Shown: in pieces, positions 41,241-52,559 of the stretch
Numbering within the stretch: position 1 is the stretch's first letter
How the letters are laid out: each line of letters opens with the position of its first letter
Source of the DNA: Lycocorax pyrrhopterus obiensis
Lineage: Eukaryota; Chordata; Aves; Passeriformes; Paradisaeidae
Direction: 5' to 3'
Length of the DNA: 64,000 bases
NCBI GenBank assembly: GCA_014706295.1
Contig: JACSVZ010000037.1
Location: 4,340,001 to 4,404,000 of the forward strand
Notes under the pieces: model-generated
The model's input: the letters and a program-made list of their open reading frames with translations, nothing else
Told to the model about the DNA's origin: nothing
Databases searched by the model: none
Position numbers and translations under genes: made by a program

Positions 41241-43369
41241 GCCCCTCCAGAAACATCCCTGCTAAAATCCCCCAGCCCGTGCTGACAGGGAAGGGGTCAG
41301 GGACACCTTCAGAGCCGGCGGAGGCACCTCCCCTGCACTCACACCGGGTCCGGGGACAGAGGGGCCCCGCCAGGAGCAGCCAGCCATTCCCACACCCTGC
41401 CCCGCTATTCCTGCTCCGTTCGCATTCAGGCTGCCCCCGGTTGCAGTGTCAGGAACCACAGGCGTTTCTAAGAGGTTTTCTGTGGGCTGTTTTTCTCTCT
41501 CTGGCCTCTCTGAGCTGAGGATGTCAGAGATGTCCCAGACTTTCCTCATGTGTCAGTGCTGCAGCCCAGAGCTGGTGTTCACAGGCCTGAACCCCTGGAG
41601 CTGGAAATGTAACCCTGGCACATTCCTCCAAAAGCATTTCTCAGAGCTGTGTAATGGAAAAAGGCAAACTGACAACATGGGATCTGTTTTGATTTTTTTT
41701 TTGGTGTTGTTTTTTCTGCTGTTTTGCTTTCCCTTAAGCCAAGTCGGTGACAATTTTACTTTCTCTCTTCAGGGCTGGCTCCAAAAAAAACCTGAATACA
41801 GCATAATACTAAGTCTGATAAAATTAAAAAATTTCTATCCTACCTTTCTGCAAGAAGTTTAACACAGCTCCTCTTTCCAAGCCCTGTGGGATTCACAAGA
41901 GGCTGAGCTATCAAGGTTTCTATTTAGCTTTTAGAAGTTTCAAAAAGCTTTTTGAAAGGAGAAAAAAAACCTCTTGAAGTCATCTGTGGCAAAGATAAGA
42001 TGCTTCCATCTACCTTTCAAGGACTCCAGGGATGCTGAGAAGCAGAGCCATTCAGCAGCCCCATGAAATGGGCTCATGAGCTCTTGAGGACTCCCCGTGT
42101 TTACACAGCCTCTGCACAATAGGGCTTAAATATACTAATATAATTACAAAGTTAATGCCAAGGCTTCAGGAAATAGCAGGACTCACCTCTGCCCACAGTC
42201 CCTTAGGACTCTGCACCACGTAAATGTGCTGCCTGCTGTAAACTTGACTAAAACGGGCCAATAAAGCACCTTTGGAACAGCTGGGGGCCTGCAGCAGCGG
42301 GACCCACAGCTGCCCTCCCTCCCCAGACAGCTCACGAGGCTTCTGCTCCCTTTGCAGAAACCTCTTCTACAAATTAAAAATGTCAACTGATGACAAATAA
42401 AAAGTCCTTTGGTTTTTTGGGCTGTGTGGTCTGGGAGGAGGAGAATCAGGTGTATGGAGAGAGGCCTGCTCAGAGCCCTGCCATTCCCAACAGCCTGCCT
42501 TCTTCCTAGGACTCTGATCCCTGCCATGCCCCACGGCCCAGACGGGCATCCTGCCCTCCTGACTCACCCTTTGGACTGAGTGTGACCTGCAGGGTGAGTA
42601 CAAAAGTGCCCTTTCACAGAGGGTTTCATAGTCTGCCTGAAGAGACAGCACACCTCAGCACATCCATCTGAGCAGCCAGGACAGCTGCTCTGGGTTTTAC
42701 CTCCTTCAGCTGCACTCTGGGACTGCAAAGAGCTCTATCAATATCTTATTCACAGACAGAAGCCCACATTAAGTTTGACACCCCTATAAATTCTGCCAAG
42801 ATCACTCCTTTGGTCAAGCTCCAGGAAATGAGGTGCTTACGCAACCAGACCAATCCAAGGATCCTGCACCTGCAATGAAGAGCTTCTGTCAAATTTTTGC
42901 TCCCAGACACTTTCTAGGCAAGCCTGGGTGAATCACTTCCCCTCTGTCCCCCTCTATGATGACGGCAGCAGGGGCTGCATCCGCTTGCGGGGAAAACTTG
43001 GGGCACTGAACATCTGGTCTGTGCAGTACTGACGAAATGTGTGTGCACGTGGCATTTCACACTAAAAACAGCCACCAATTCCTCTTCAGTTTTGACTGGT
43101 GTCCTGTCCTTCTGGGCCAGACAGTCCTGCAGTTTTGTTCCTCATTTTGCAAGCTCGAGGAACAGCTCAGGGGGAAGGGAGCAGAGCAGTTCAGTGAATG
43201 GTTTGGGAGCGTGATGGGGGCTGCAGAGTCAGACAGGGACCCCCCAGAGCAGCAGCAGAAGCCGCCTGTCACTGCTCCCAGCCCTCAGATCTGTGCAGGC
43301 AGGGCAGGAAGAAAGGCTCACTCTGGGTTTTTACCATGAGAGAAGGAATCAGCAGCAGACAGAGGCAGC

Positions 43370-46300
43370 TCAGGTGCTGGAGAGCAGCGGCTTCGTCTGC
43401 TCGGGGCCGGGCACGTCCTTGTCCTTGTGGGGCCGTGGGCGCTGCCAGGAGCTGCTGGATCCCTGCACAGGCCAGTCCAGCTCGTCACAGTGACCACAGC
43501 AAAGGAGGGAGAGCAGCCGAGCCCGGACCACCCGTGTGCACAGCACGAACATGATGCAGTTGGCTCCTCCTTGGAACGTGTTTCCAATTCCCTGCAAAGG
43601 CAGGAAAGGAATCACCCAGGGCTGCTCCCACGGGCACCCCCAGAGAGGAGCAAACACCGTGTCAGAGCAGCTGCAGTCCTGACAGTCACCGACTTTGACC
43701 TCAATGAGAACAACAAATTCAGAAAAATGAACTTTCTTTCTCCCAAAAATCACTCGAAAGCAGACCAGGGGGCTGTTGTGGGCCGGCACTGGTGTCGGGC
43801 AGCAGCAGGCTGAGCCCTGCTGGAGGACAGCCAGCCAGCACTCCCACCAGAGCTGCTTTCCCTGCCGGCAGCTGGCCCTGTCCATCCCTGCCAGCGCAGC
43901 TTTCCTCTGCAGCCACTAGATGCTGCTGGAACAGCTCCTGCTGCAGCTGCCGGCACTGCTGGAGCACTGCTGGAGCACTGCTGGAGCACTGCTGCTGCTA
44001 GGCGTCCCAGGCAGTGCTCACCTGTGGGCAGCAGGTGCCCTTGCAACCCTCCATCCTGCCAAAAAAAGGGGTACTGGGAGCACCAAACCCTTCTCTCCCT
44101 CCCAGGCCCCCCCTCGGATGCGTGTGCTGGCAAACACTCACGTGCAGGACAACCAGGACGGAGTTCTGCACGGCGGGGGAGTTGCAGAGGGTCAGGATGA
44201 ACCGCACCGTGCTCCAGATGCGGAGGAAGATGAAGATGATGGGGATGAGGATCAGCTTCTTGTCCGCTACGGAGGTGCGGGGCTGGAGGGCCGGGGCTCC
44301 CGAGAGGATGGGCCGGTACTCCGAGAGTGCGGCGTGCTTCGGGGAGCGGGGAGAGACAAGGACTGAGCAAGGCCTACAGACATGGGACCCCAGCCCCAGG
44401 GGTTCCTGCCAGAGCAAACTGGATCCCTGCGTCCTGCAGGAGGGTAACAGGGGCACAGCTGCGAGCAGCAGCCACACTCTGCCTTCCGAAACACAGACAT
44501 TCCTGCTATGGCCAAGCGACAGCCCAGGAGGCTCCGTGTGCTGCTGCCCTGAACCCCCAGACCCCCGAGGAGAGGACAGGGACAGCTGCCTGCCCTCAGC
44601 ACTGCTCCCAGAGTGGGGTGGGGAGGGACAGCAGCGTGCCCAGGAATCCCTGGCACAGCCAGCAGCCCGGCCGGGCCGGGTCCGGTTTCCAGGAGGTCAC
44701 GCTGCTATCTATCTCTGACCACGGCCAGGACAGCGTGTCCTGCCTGCTGCACGTCAGGTGATGCTGACAGGCACCAGCAAACCCTCCCGGGCTCCCCTTC
44801 CTTTCCCAGGACGCTGGAGCTGCTGGAAACTGCCTCGCTCTTCCACCTCCTCTGCAGGATCCTGCCCTCAGCAGGGCTGTGTTCATCCCCAGCACCGCCA
44901 CAGCTGCACCACAAGCAGAGGCAGAAATTTCCAGAAGGACATCTCTCCACACGGGGCGGGGGGGGGGGGCTTTTTTCCCTAACACAACCCAGAGAAAAAA
45001 GGAATCTCTGGATGCAGCTCCTCCTGCCACTCTCATCTGGATCTGTCTGTTATGCAAATGCTGTCCTAGATGCCTGCATTCTGTGTGTTCACAAGGAACA
45101 GCAATAACTGAACCTCTGAATTCCAAACCCCTGCTAGGACAGGGAGTCTCCTCTATGGTGCCCAAAGCTGTCCAGTGCCTGGACTCCCAAATGGAGCTTT
45201 AAGCTCCAGTACAAAATAAATTCATAAACACAAACTTTCGTTGGAGATACTGAAAGGACTGAGGTTTGAGAATTCCAATCTTGGCACAAGTGGAACTGCA
45301 GAAAACTGATTAAAGCTGAATTTGTCCTTCACACTGTGTTTCAGTTCTTACTGTAGCATTGAACATTTCCCTCATGAACATCCCACATCCCTGCTCGTTT
45401 TCAAAGGGCTTTTACATCCTGCTTGTGCTAAGTCACTGTGTGATGGTGCTGCTGGATCAGGGCACTGATTCTCCCAGGGGTGGGGACATTTCAGTGTCAT
45501 GAAGCAGCTCCCGCCTGTGCAGCTGCTAAACAAGGAGCAAAGAGCATGGGGGGATGGAATCACCCAGCAAAATACTCACTGCTCTGTTAATGTGCTTCTT
45601 GATGAGGATGTAGAGCACTGGCAGGGTCACATAGGCCAGGATCTCCCAGACCTTCCCCGTCAGCAGCATCCACAGGAGCCGATCCTCAGCGTCCAGGTTC
45701 ACCCAGCACCAGCCCACAGAAACATTGGAGGCGTCATAGCCAATCTTCTTCAGAGCCACAGCCGCCACCGTGATGGCCAGGGGGACACCCCAGCTGAGGG
45801 GGGGACACAGAGATCGAGGTTAAGCCAAGAACATCCTCAGCTGAGCCCCCTACACCTCATGAAATGGGTGGCAGACCCAGGGATTCTTCCCCAGACAGGA
45901 TTCCAGTGCTTATCCCAGACCATCAGCACTGCTGCAGCAGGTGAGGGGACGTGGCAAACAGGCATTGGGCAGTGTGTGAACGAGGACTGCAAATCCACCT
46001 CCTGGGGACCCTCTGTGGGAATGTGGAGCCCCAGCCCCGAAGGGCAGAGGTGCAGGGGTGTGCTGCACTCCCACCTGGCCTGCACAGCACAGCCAGGGTG
46101 CAGCCAGGGCAGCAGGACCCAGCCCACCTCCTGCCCTTCTCCCACTCCCTCCTGGACTCAGGGAGGTTGAGGATCTGACAAGGCCAGGGCACTGTAAAAT
46201 GTGATTTTCCTGCAGGACCCAGCCAGCTGATCCCGAGCTGCACAAGCAGCCAAGTACCACCTTCTGATTCCAAAGTGAAACTCAGCACACAAAGAAATCC

Positions 46301-49300
46301 ACAGCTTCACTCGTCAGTGGTTTGTTTGTTTGTTTGCTTTGCTTTTAAGTGGAGGTGTAGTCAGTATTTTGGGAGTAAAAATATAATTTCTGAAGGACAA
46401 AGAGCCAGGGAAAAGTACTGGCAGTAACAGCAAAAAGCTAAGAAAGCAACGAGGAGCCACATTCACCCAACTTGGAGCTGTGACTTTGGCTTCTCACTTG
46501 ACAGCAGAGGCAAATACAGGGAAGCATTTAGAAGAAAAATAATTCATGTGTGGTGACACATGAATTAAGTCACTCAGCGGCGTGGGCTGCCCACAAGAAA
46601 CCATGAGGAAGAACAGAAAAAGCCCACCAGCCCAAACAAAAATTACACAACAGTGCCTTGCATCCAGCTGAATGTGTCACCTGCCCTCCCCACGGCCACC
46701 CTAGAGAGAGGGACGAGGGCCACTGCTCCAATAAATGACCAAATGCTCAGAGTGCTCGGACTGAGCTTCCAGCACAACCCTCCTGGTCTCCCCAGGTGCA
46801 GAGAAAACAAATTCATGACTGTCTTGCTCTCATACAGTCTTCCACTGACAGCCTGGAGCAGCTGCAGGGAGCATGGAAAGGATCTTGCCCCCAAAAATCA
46901 GTCTCAGAGACACCAGACTATGTAGGCAAACAGCAGTTGCCTTGACCAGATTATCTGAAATTCCACAGCCAGCAGGTGCCTTGACTAGATTATCTGAAAC
47001 TCCATAGCCCAGCAGTAGAATCAGAGACAATCCCATGATATTAGATTTCAAAAATACCCCGTTTCCTACTCTTAAACAATGTCTGGATTCACCGACTCAT
47101 GAAAGAAACAAATGTAAATATAATACTGTAAAAAAATTCAGAGTCAACTCTTGAGCACGTTTAGAACATTTTGTTTCAAGGTTCAGCTCAGAACAGGCAG
47201 TGCTAATCCAAGCCAGTGCTGTTATTTAAGGACAGTTGTGCTGCAGGAAGCCCTCCCCACTCTGTTATCGGAGCAGACTTTCTAAAAACATCCCAAACGT
47301 CACCACCACCATGAAAGTTTCCACACAATTCAGGAGTCATTTTGGTTAAACTGGCAATTTCTCAGAAAACAACAGCAAATGCAAAGACATTCCATTCTCA
47401 GCACTCCTGGAAGAACTGAGCACTAAGGTAAAGAATTCAAGAGAAATGGCACTTCCTTAGAGAAACCATTTTAAGGCACACGGGCACCAAGAAAAAGGAA
47501 GTGAATTAAGAAATGAATTTGCCTAAATAATGATCTCAACAGCGACCTGAAACTGAAAGAGAATTAAGATAAAACCAGGTGAAATTACGGTGTGTGGATG
47601 TAAGACAGGACAGTGTAAGCACAGACACAGAGAGGCCACAGGAGGAAATAACACACCACTGAGCAAGGGACTTAAAACCCTTCAGGAGGTAACTGGTGAA
47701 AGGAAGAATAAAACAGGCAGTTAATTTTCACTGGAACAGCATTCTGGGATCAGATGGGTATTTACCACTAACACCAAGCACAAAGGATTACCAACTCCAA
47801 GTGAAATTAGAAAGGAACTAGAAAGGAATCAGACATTTCCGTGAACTTCAGCTCCATTTTAGCAGACTGGAAAGGAGAACTGAGACTGGTGATCTGGTTG
47901 TTCTTAAGAACTCCTAAATGACAGATTCAGGAGGGCTGCAAAACGTCAGTGCTCTTACTGAACTAGGAGAATGGAGGAATTGAAGAATCAGGATTCATCA
48001 CTCAAGGTGTGAGTAAGGACTGGAATAAAAAGGATGCAAGATAACAGAGAGGCAGAAATATTCCTCTTCGCTGGGCCTCTCCAAAGCACACCTGGATCTA
48101 AACACAATGTGGGAGAGAAGGGAAAATGATTCCTCCTTCCTGTAGAAAGGCTGGAAATCCCACCTGTAAGGCAGACACAACCGTACTTATTCCTCCAATA
48201 CAGCTCCTGGCCGTCTATGAATAAAAAAATCATCCCACCCAGCATATCTTTGCACAGTCCCACCAAAACAAGGCAAGGTGAGGACCTTTCAGCTCCAGCA
48301 GTGTTCACCTTGACTTGTCCTGGTTTTCTTGGGTCAGATTGCTCAATAACCTCGTTTTGATTTATGCTGCACAGCTGCTTTTTCCTCCCTGGAGGCTCTC
48401 ACAAGCAGGTGATTTGCTGTCACCTGCCTGCACAGGTTAGGTGAGGAGCCATCCTGCCAGCAGGCCTGCAGGCAGTTCCTTCTGGGGACAGGAATTTTCA
48501 CTCCGTGAGGAGTGAAAAATCAGGCTCCCGGATATCCCAGCCAGTTCCAGGAAGGAGCCCTGAGCACACATTGTAACCAGAATTCCAAATCTGCCCCAAT
48601 TTAATCCTGCAGGAGGCAGCCCAACAAGGGCTGAGATGAACAGTGCATGAAATGACCCCAGGCACTCCATGAACATGCATGGTTATGCATGGTAATAAAT
48701 GTGTGTATATATATATAAACACTTATATTTTAATATATAAGCACACATATGTTACAGATATATATATATTTTAAAGTGAGTATATTTATGCTTATAATGA
48801 TCTGCACAGCCTGATCATGAAATGAAAACCCTTCAAACATTGGCAGCAGTTGGTATCAAAAGCCAAGCAGGAAACAATCTCAAGGTGGGTTCTGTCTGCT
48901 CCATTCCTCACCCCGAGTTTGGATCAACTTCTCTCACAACAAAGGTGATGTTATCCAGCCAGACAATGCCTGACACCTGGAAATGCAGGACCAGTGAGGC
49001 AGCCTGGTCATTTGCACTCTGGATGCCAGAACTCACATTTTACAACTACGTAAGTATTTCCAAAGCTGATGTAGGCTGGTTTTCAAAGCTCATCTGAGCT
49101 CAACAAGCTTAAAACCAAGGCAGAGGCTGCAGCTCTCCAGCCTGGAATTGGTGGATGTGTTACCACAGGAATCCCTGTGGCACAAACCTGTCTGACAGGT
49201 CTGATCCACTGTGACATCCTGATTTCCCTCAGGAAAATTTCGGGTACTGGCTTCCAACATGTATTTAGTCAGCTCCACTCAGCTAAAGAATCAGGAGTCT

Positions 49301-51915
49301 CTGGCTAGAGCCAACATTAACCAAGCACTCATCTTTACAAGCACCTGCCCCTTAGGAGCTTGTGAAGAACAGGGAACCTGCCTGACAAAACTCCATCCTG
49401 CCCTGGGTCTCTCCCAAAGGTGTCTGGGGATGACTCTCACACCATGGTCCCTGCATGGCTGTACTGGCAACCTACAAAGCTAGGAAGGGAAAAAAACTCC
49501 AGGTTCTTGCCTAGGCTAAAATACTGGAAATTTAACTTTAAATCCTTAAATCCATCTGCCTTTGCCACCTTCCCTTTTGCCCTAAACAGCTCTCCCTCAC
49601 CCACCTCTTGCAACTCACATACAAAAAGATATTCTACATACACTGCTTGAAGCAGTTCTACCTGCGTGGTTCTAACAGATTTTTAGGCTACCAGCACCAC
49701 AGCCAGGGGGACCCTGAAACGCTGGAAAGGGTGAGGGGGAGCCATCTCCAAGCATTATGCCCAGAATTTTATTTCTCAGGTAACTATAAAGGTGCAGGGA
49801 AGGAAAGCAGGATGATGTGTCACGAGGGGATGGGCAGGGAACACGTCCTCACTTGTTTTCTCTGGCTTTTCAGACAGATCATAAAGCAGAAGCAGCTTTA
49901 AACACTGGCTCTGCACAGAACAGGAGGCATTTACAAAGCAGAACCTGATCAGAGGTGCTCAACAGCCTTTAAAAAGAGCAAGTGGTGCTGATCAATTCCA
50001 AGGACTGAAGATGGCATTTCATTTTCATTGTGAAGAACTGAAAATAAACCTAACAAATTCACCCAGAAGCAGCTCACTTTGAGCATCTCTCCCTCCGTGT
50101 CAGGGGTTAGAGCAATCTTCCAGGGTTTTTAGAGAGTGCACAGATTGCAGTCAGCGCTGTTTCAGTGGCTCTGTTTCCTTCCACATTTGGTAGCTGCTGA
50201 GGCTGAGAAGCATTAAACCAGATGGAGAAACTGAAGTACAGACAAAAGCCACACAGGCAATTAGCAGACGGGAAAATTACCAACAGGCCAGATTTGCCTG
50301 AGCTCTTTGATGTGCCTGATGGAGCCAGAATGCCCAGGAAGGAGTCAGACTTGTTTTTTACATCCATTAAGCAACATGTGGCTCTTTACCAGCACCCCGT
50401 CCTCACCACAGCTCTCAGAGTGCAACTCTCTATTTACTGGAGATGAAATAACCTCAACACCGCTCCACTGCATCTTCCCTCAGCTTCACCACCACCCTGC
50501 TGTGCCCAGGGCCATGTGCAGTCCCCTCAGGCTCCCTCACACAGCCCCTGCTGTCAAGCAGCAATTCCAACAGGCAGGGCAGGAACTGAAGTTCTCCCTG
50601 GTTCACACTCAGCCTCAAAGTCTCTCTCTGGCCCGTCCTCACCTGGACTCAGCTCTAGTTCAATCATCTGCCAAACGATGCTGTTTGAAACTCAAAGGTG
50701 ACAAATATTTGACTAAGAAACCAAAGAAAATTCTGTACTTGTCCTGAGGGCTTTTTTTCCTTTTAAACCAGATCACTCCTCTTATAATTTATTGCAAAAG
50801 CTTGGCAACACGGAGGACTAAAGGATCACTGTTTTGCTCAGCGTGGACGTAGCACATGATTCCACAAGCTCCAATTGCATAATGAAAGCTTTTACTAAAC
50901 ATGATGTGGAAAATCAGCGCCCTAAATAGCAGAAACTGAGACATAAAGCTACACTGTGGTCTGGTTTGTCTTGCTTTCAATCAAACATGCCAAAACAACC
51001 TTCCGAGTGCTTTTCTAGCAGTTTCATCACTTGTAGACAACATTGTCCTATGAGTATGGAATTACAGCGACCTGCCTGGGGAGAGGGGGAGGATCCACAG
51101 GCCAGGCTGACAGGGGGAAGTTGGGGACCCGTGGAAACAGATCCCAAACACGGAAGCTTGGGCAGCAGCAGACAGGTATCACAGACACAGGTTTTGTTAT
51201 GTTATTTCTAGAACATCAGAGCAGACTGGAGGGAAAGCAGAAGCCAGGATTTTCAGTCATTAGAACTTGCCAGAGATTCTTCTACGTGACCTTGAACAAA
51301 AATTTTTTAACTTTTCCACGTCTCCAACCCTTCACTTGGGAAGGGAAAGGGGAAACAAGCAGGGTCGGTTAGTTAAAAGACAGCAAAATCCCTGTTGCAA
51401 AGGAATTTGAGAGGAAGAAGAGGAGAAGAAAAGCACAGAGACTCAAGCAACACCCGAGGCTCCATCCTGAGCGGAGCACACGGCAGGGGTGGGGGTGCCC
51501 GGGGGTCCCAGCCGGCAGCAGCAGCACACAGCACCCACCTCACGGCGTGGAAGCACCAGAGCAAGCCCGTGCCCGTGGGCGAGCCCCTGACGATGGTGAG
51601 GTACAGGTAGAGAGCGATGGCCATGGTCCAGAAGAAGGAGCTGGTGTTGGCGAAGGTGGACAGGGCGCCCTGCAGGACGCAGTCCCACGAGGTGCGCTCG
51701 AAGTCCTGCAGCACCCCGTAGAAGTAGGAGAGGGCCGAGAGCAGGTCCGCCAGGGACAGGTAGAGCAGCAGCTGCCGCGGCCGCGTCCGCAGCTCCGGCC
51801 ACTGCGCGTGGGTGCAGAGCAGCAGCGCGGAGCCCACGCAGGACAGCGCGCACGACACCAGCACGGCCCCGCGCTCGGCCGCGAACAGCGGCGTGGGGGG
51901 CAGCGGGGCGGCCAT
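43370..51915 (-). CDS. GPR157: G-protein-coupled receptor 157
   Basis: Seven-TM orphan receptor, reported in other vertebrates to signal through Gq from primary cilia of neural progenitors. Four exons: 51915-51539 (377 nt), 45793-45580 (214), 44336-44142 (195) and 43591-43370 (222). They total 1008 nt (335 aa plus stop), the same length as the human protein, with all junctions in frame. Diagnostic segments: LLLYLSLADLLSALSYFYGV (TM2), GALSTFANTSSFFWT (TM3), VAAVALKKIGYDAS, VGWCWVNLD, VWEILAYVTLPVLYILI, ALSEYRPILS, ADKKLILIPIIFIFLRIWST and GIGNTFQGGANCIMF. The C-tail from about residue 290 is Ser/Pro/Lys-rich and diverged from human. The start MAAPLPPTPLFAAERG aligns with the human N-terminus, and a CpG-rich promoter lies directly upstream. 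Intron 1 is 5.7 kb. Confidence 0.97.
43954..43997. repeat. 11-bp tandem repeat (cactgctggag)x4
   Basis: Three perfect copies and one variant copy, within GPR157 intron 3. Confidence 0.9.
46931..47009. repeat. 39-bp tandem duplication
   Basis: A unit containing agattatctgaaa occurs at 46931-46969 and again at 46970-47008 with a few substitutions. Confidence 0.85.
48700..48790. repeat. AT-rich (TA)n tract
   Basis: Interrupted runs of ta dinucleotides over about 90 bp in GPR157 intron 1. Low-complexity sequence. Confidence 0.85.
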
Positions 51916-51944
51916 GGCCCGGCCCGGGCCGGGGGACAGTGGGG

Positions 51945-51983
51945 AGGAGCGAGGGGACAGCGGAGAGGAGCGAGGGGACAGCG
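51945..51983. repeat. 21-bp tandem duplication upstream of GPR157
   Basis: The 18-bp core aggagcgaggggacagcg occurs at 51945-51962 and at 51966-51983, 30-70 bp upstream of the GPR157 start codon. It is probably in the 5' UTR. Confidence 0.85.
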
Positions 51984-52009
51984 CGATGCAGCCCCGCGGG
52001 ACGGGCGCG

Positions 52010-52255
52010 CTCTGCCGGAGTGACCGGAGCGCTCTGCCCGCAGTGCCCGGAGCCCTCTGCCGGAGTGCCCGGAGCGCTCTGCCGGAGTGCCCGGAGCCCT
52101 CTGCCCGCAGTGCCCGGAGCCCTCTGCCCGCAGTGCCCGGAGCCCTCTGCCGGAGTGACCGGAGCCCTCTGCCCGCAGTGCCCGGAGCCCTCTGCCGGAG
52201 TGCCCGGAGCGCTCTGCCGGAGTGCCCGGAGCCCTCTGCCGGAGTGACCGCAGCG
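52010..52255. repeat. 22/23-bp minisatellite, 11 copies, upstream of GPR157
   Basis: Eleven tandem units fill this stretch: seven of 22 bp of the type ctctgccggagtgcccgg + agcS, and four of 23 bp with gcccgcagtg in place of gccggagtg. A partial copy follows. The two variants interleave. The array lies 95-340 bp upstream of the GPR157 ATG. Confidence 0.95.
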
Positions 52256-52402
52256 CTCTGTCCGGAGCCGCGGGACCGGCTGGGAAGGCGAGCGCAGGAG
52301 CCGCAGGAGCAGCGCCGGGAGCGGCGGGGCCCGGCCCGCCCCCGCCGTCATGTGAGGCCGGGCCGGCCCCCCCCTGCCCCCGCTCCCGAGGGAATCCCCG
52401 CC

Positions 52403-52479
52403 GGGACCGGGACTAGGACCGGGATCGGGACCGGGATCAGGATCGGGATCGGGACCGGGATAGGGATCGGGACCGGGAG
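52403..52479. repeat. Hexamer repeat (GGGAYC)n
   Basis: About twelve units of gggacc/gggatc and near variants. The many GGG runs on the plus strand give G-quadruplex potential (inference). Confidence 0.88.
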
Positions 52480-52559
52480 CCGCTCCCGCCGGGGCGCACG
52501 GAGCGAACCCACCGCGGCCCCGCAGCCCAGAAAACCCCTTTTCTCTTTCAATCAAAAAA

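Larger units (their letters stand above)
37320..43369. other. Region between SLC2A5 and GPR157
   Basis: Six kilobases with no recognised protein gene. It must hold the SLC2A5 promoter and the GPR157 3' UTR. It contains the LTR candidate, a TTTA microsatellite and a GC-rich block, listed separately. No second SLC2A gene (SLC2A7) was seen. Confidence 0.6.
45794..51538 (-). other. GPR157 intron 1
   Basis: A 5.7-kb intron containing a 39-bp tandem duplication and an AT-rich microsatellite tract (listed separately). No nested coding gene or recognised transposable element was seen. Confidence 0.6.

Noticed and set aside
52010..52255. CRISPR-like array of regular repeats
   Set aside because: Units are directly adjacent with no unique spacers, in a eukaryotic CpG island. 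It is a minisatellite.
51443..52555. 370-aa minus-strand ORF overlapping GPR157 exon 1
   Set aside because: It is out of frame with GPR157 over the exon, and its upstream part is Pro/Gly/Arg repeats from the minisatellite and hexamer arrays. It is a GC-composition artefact.
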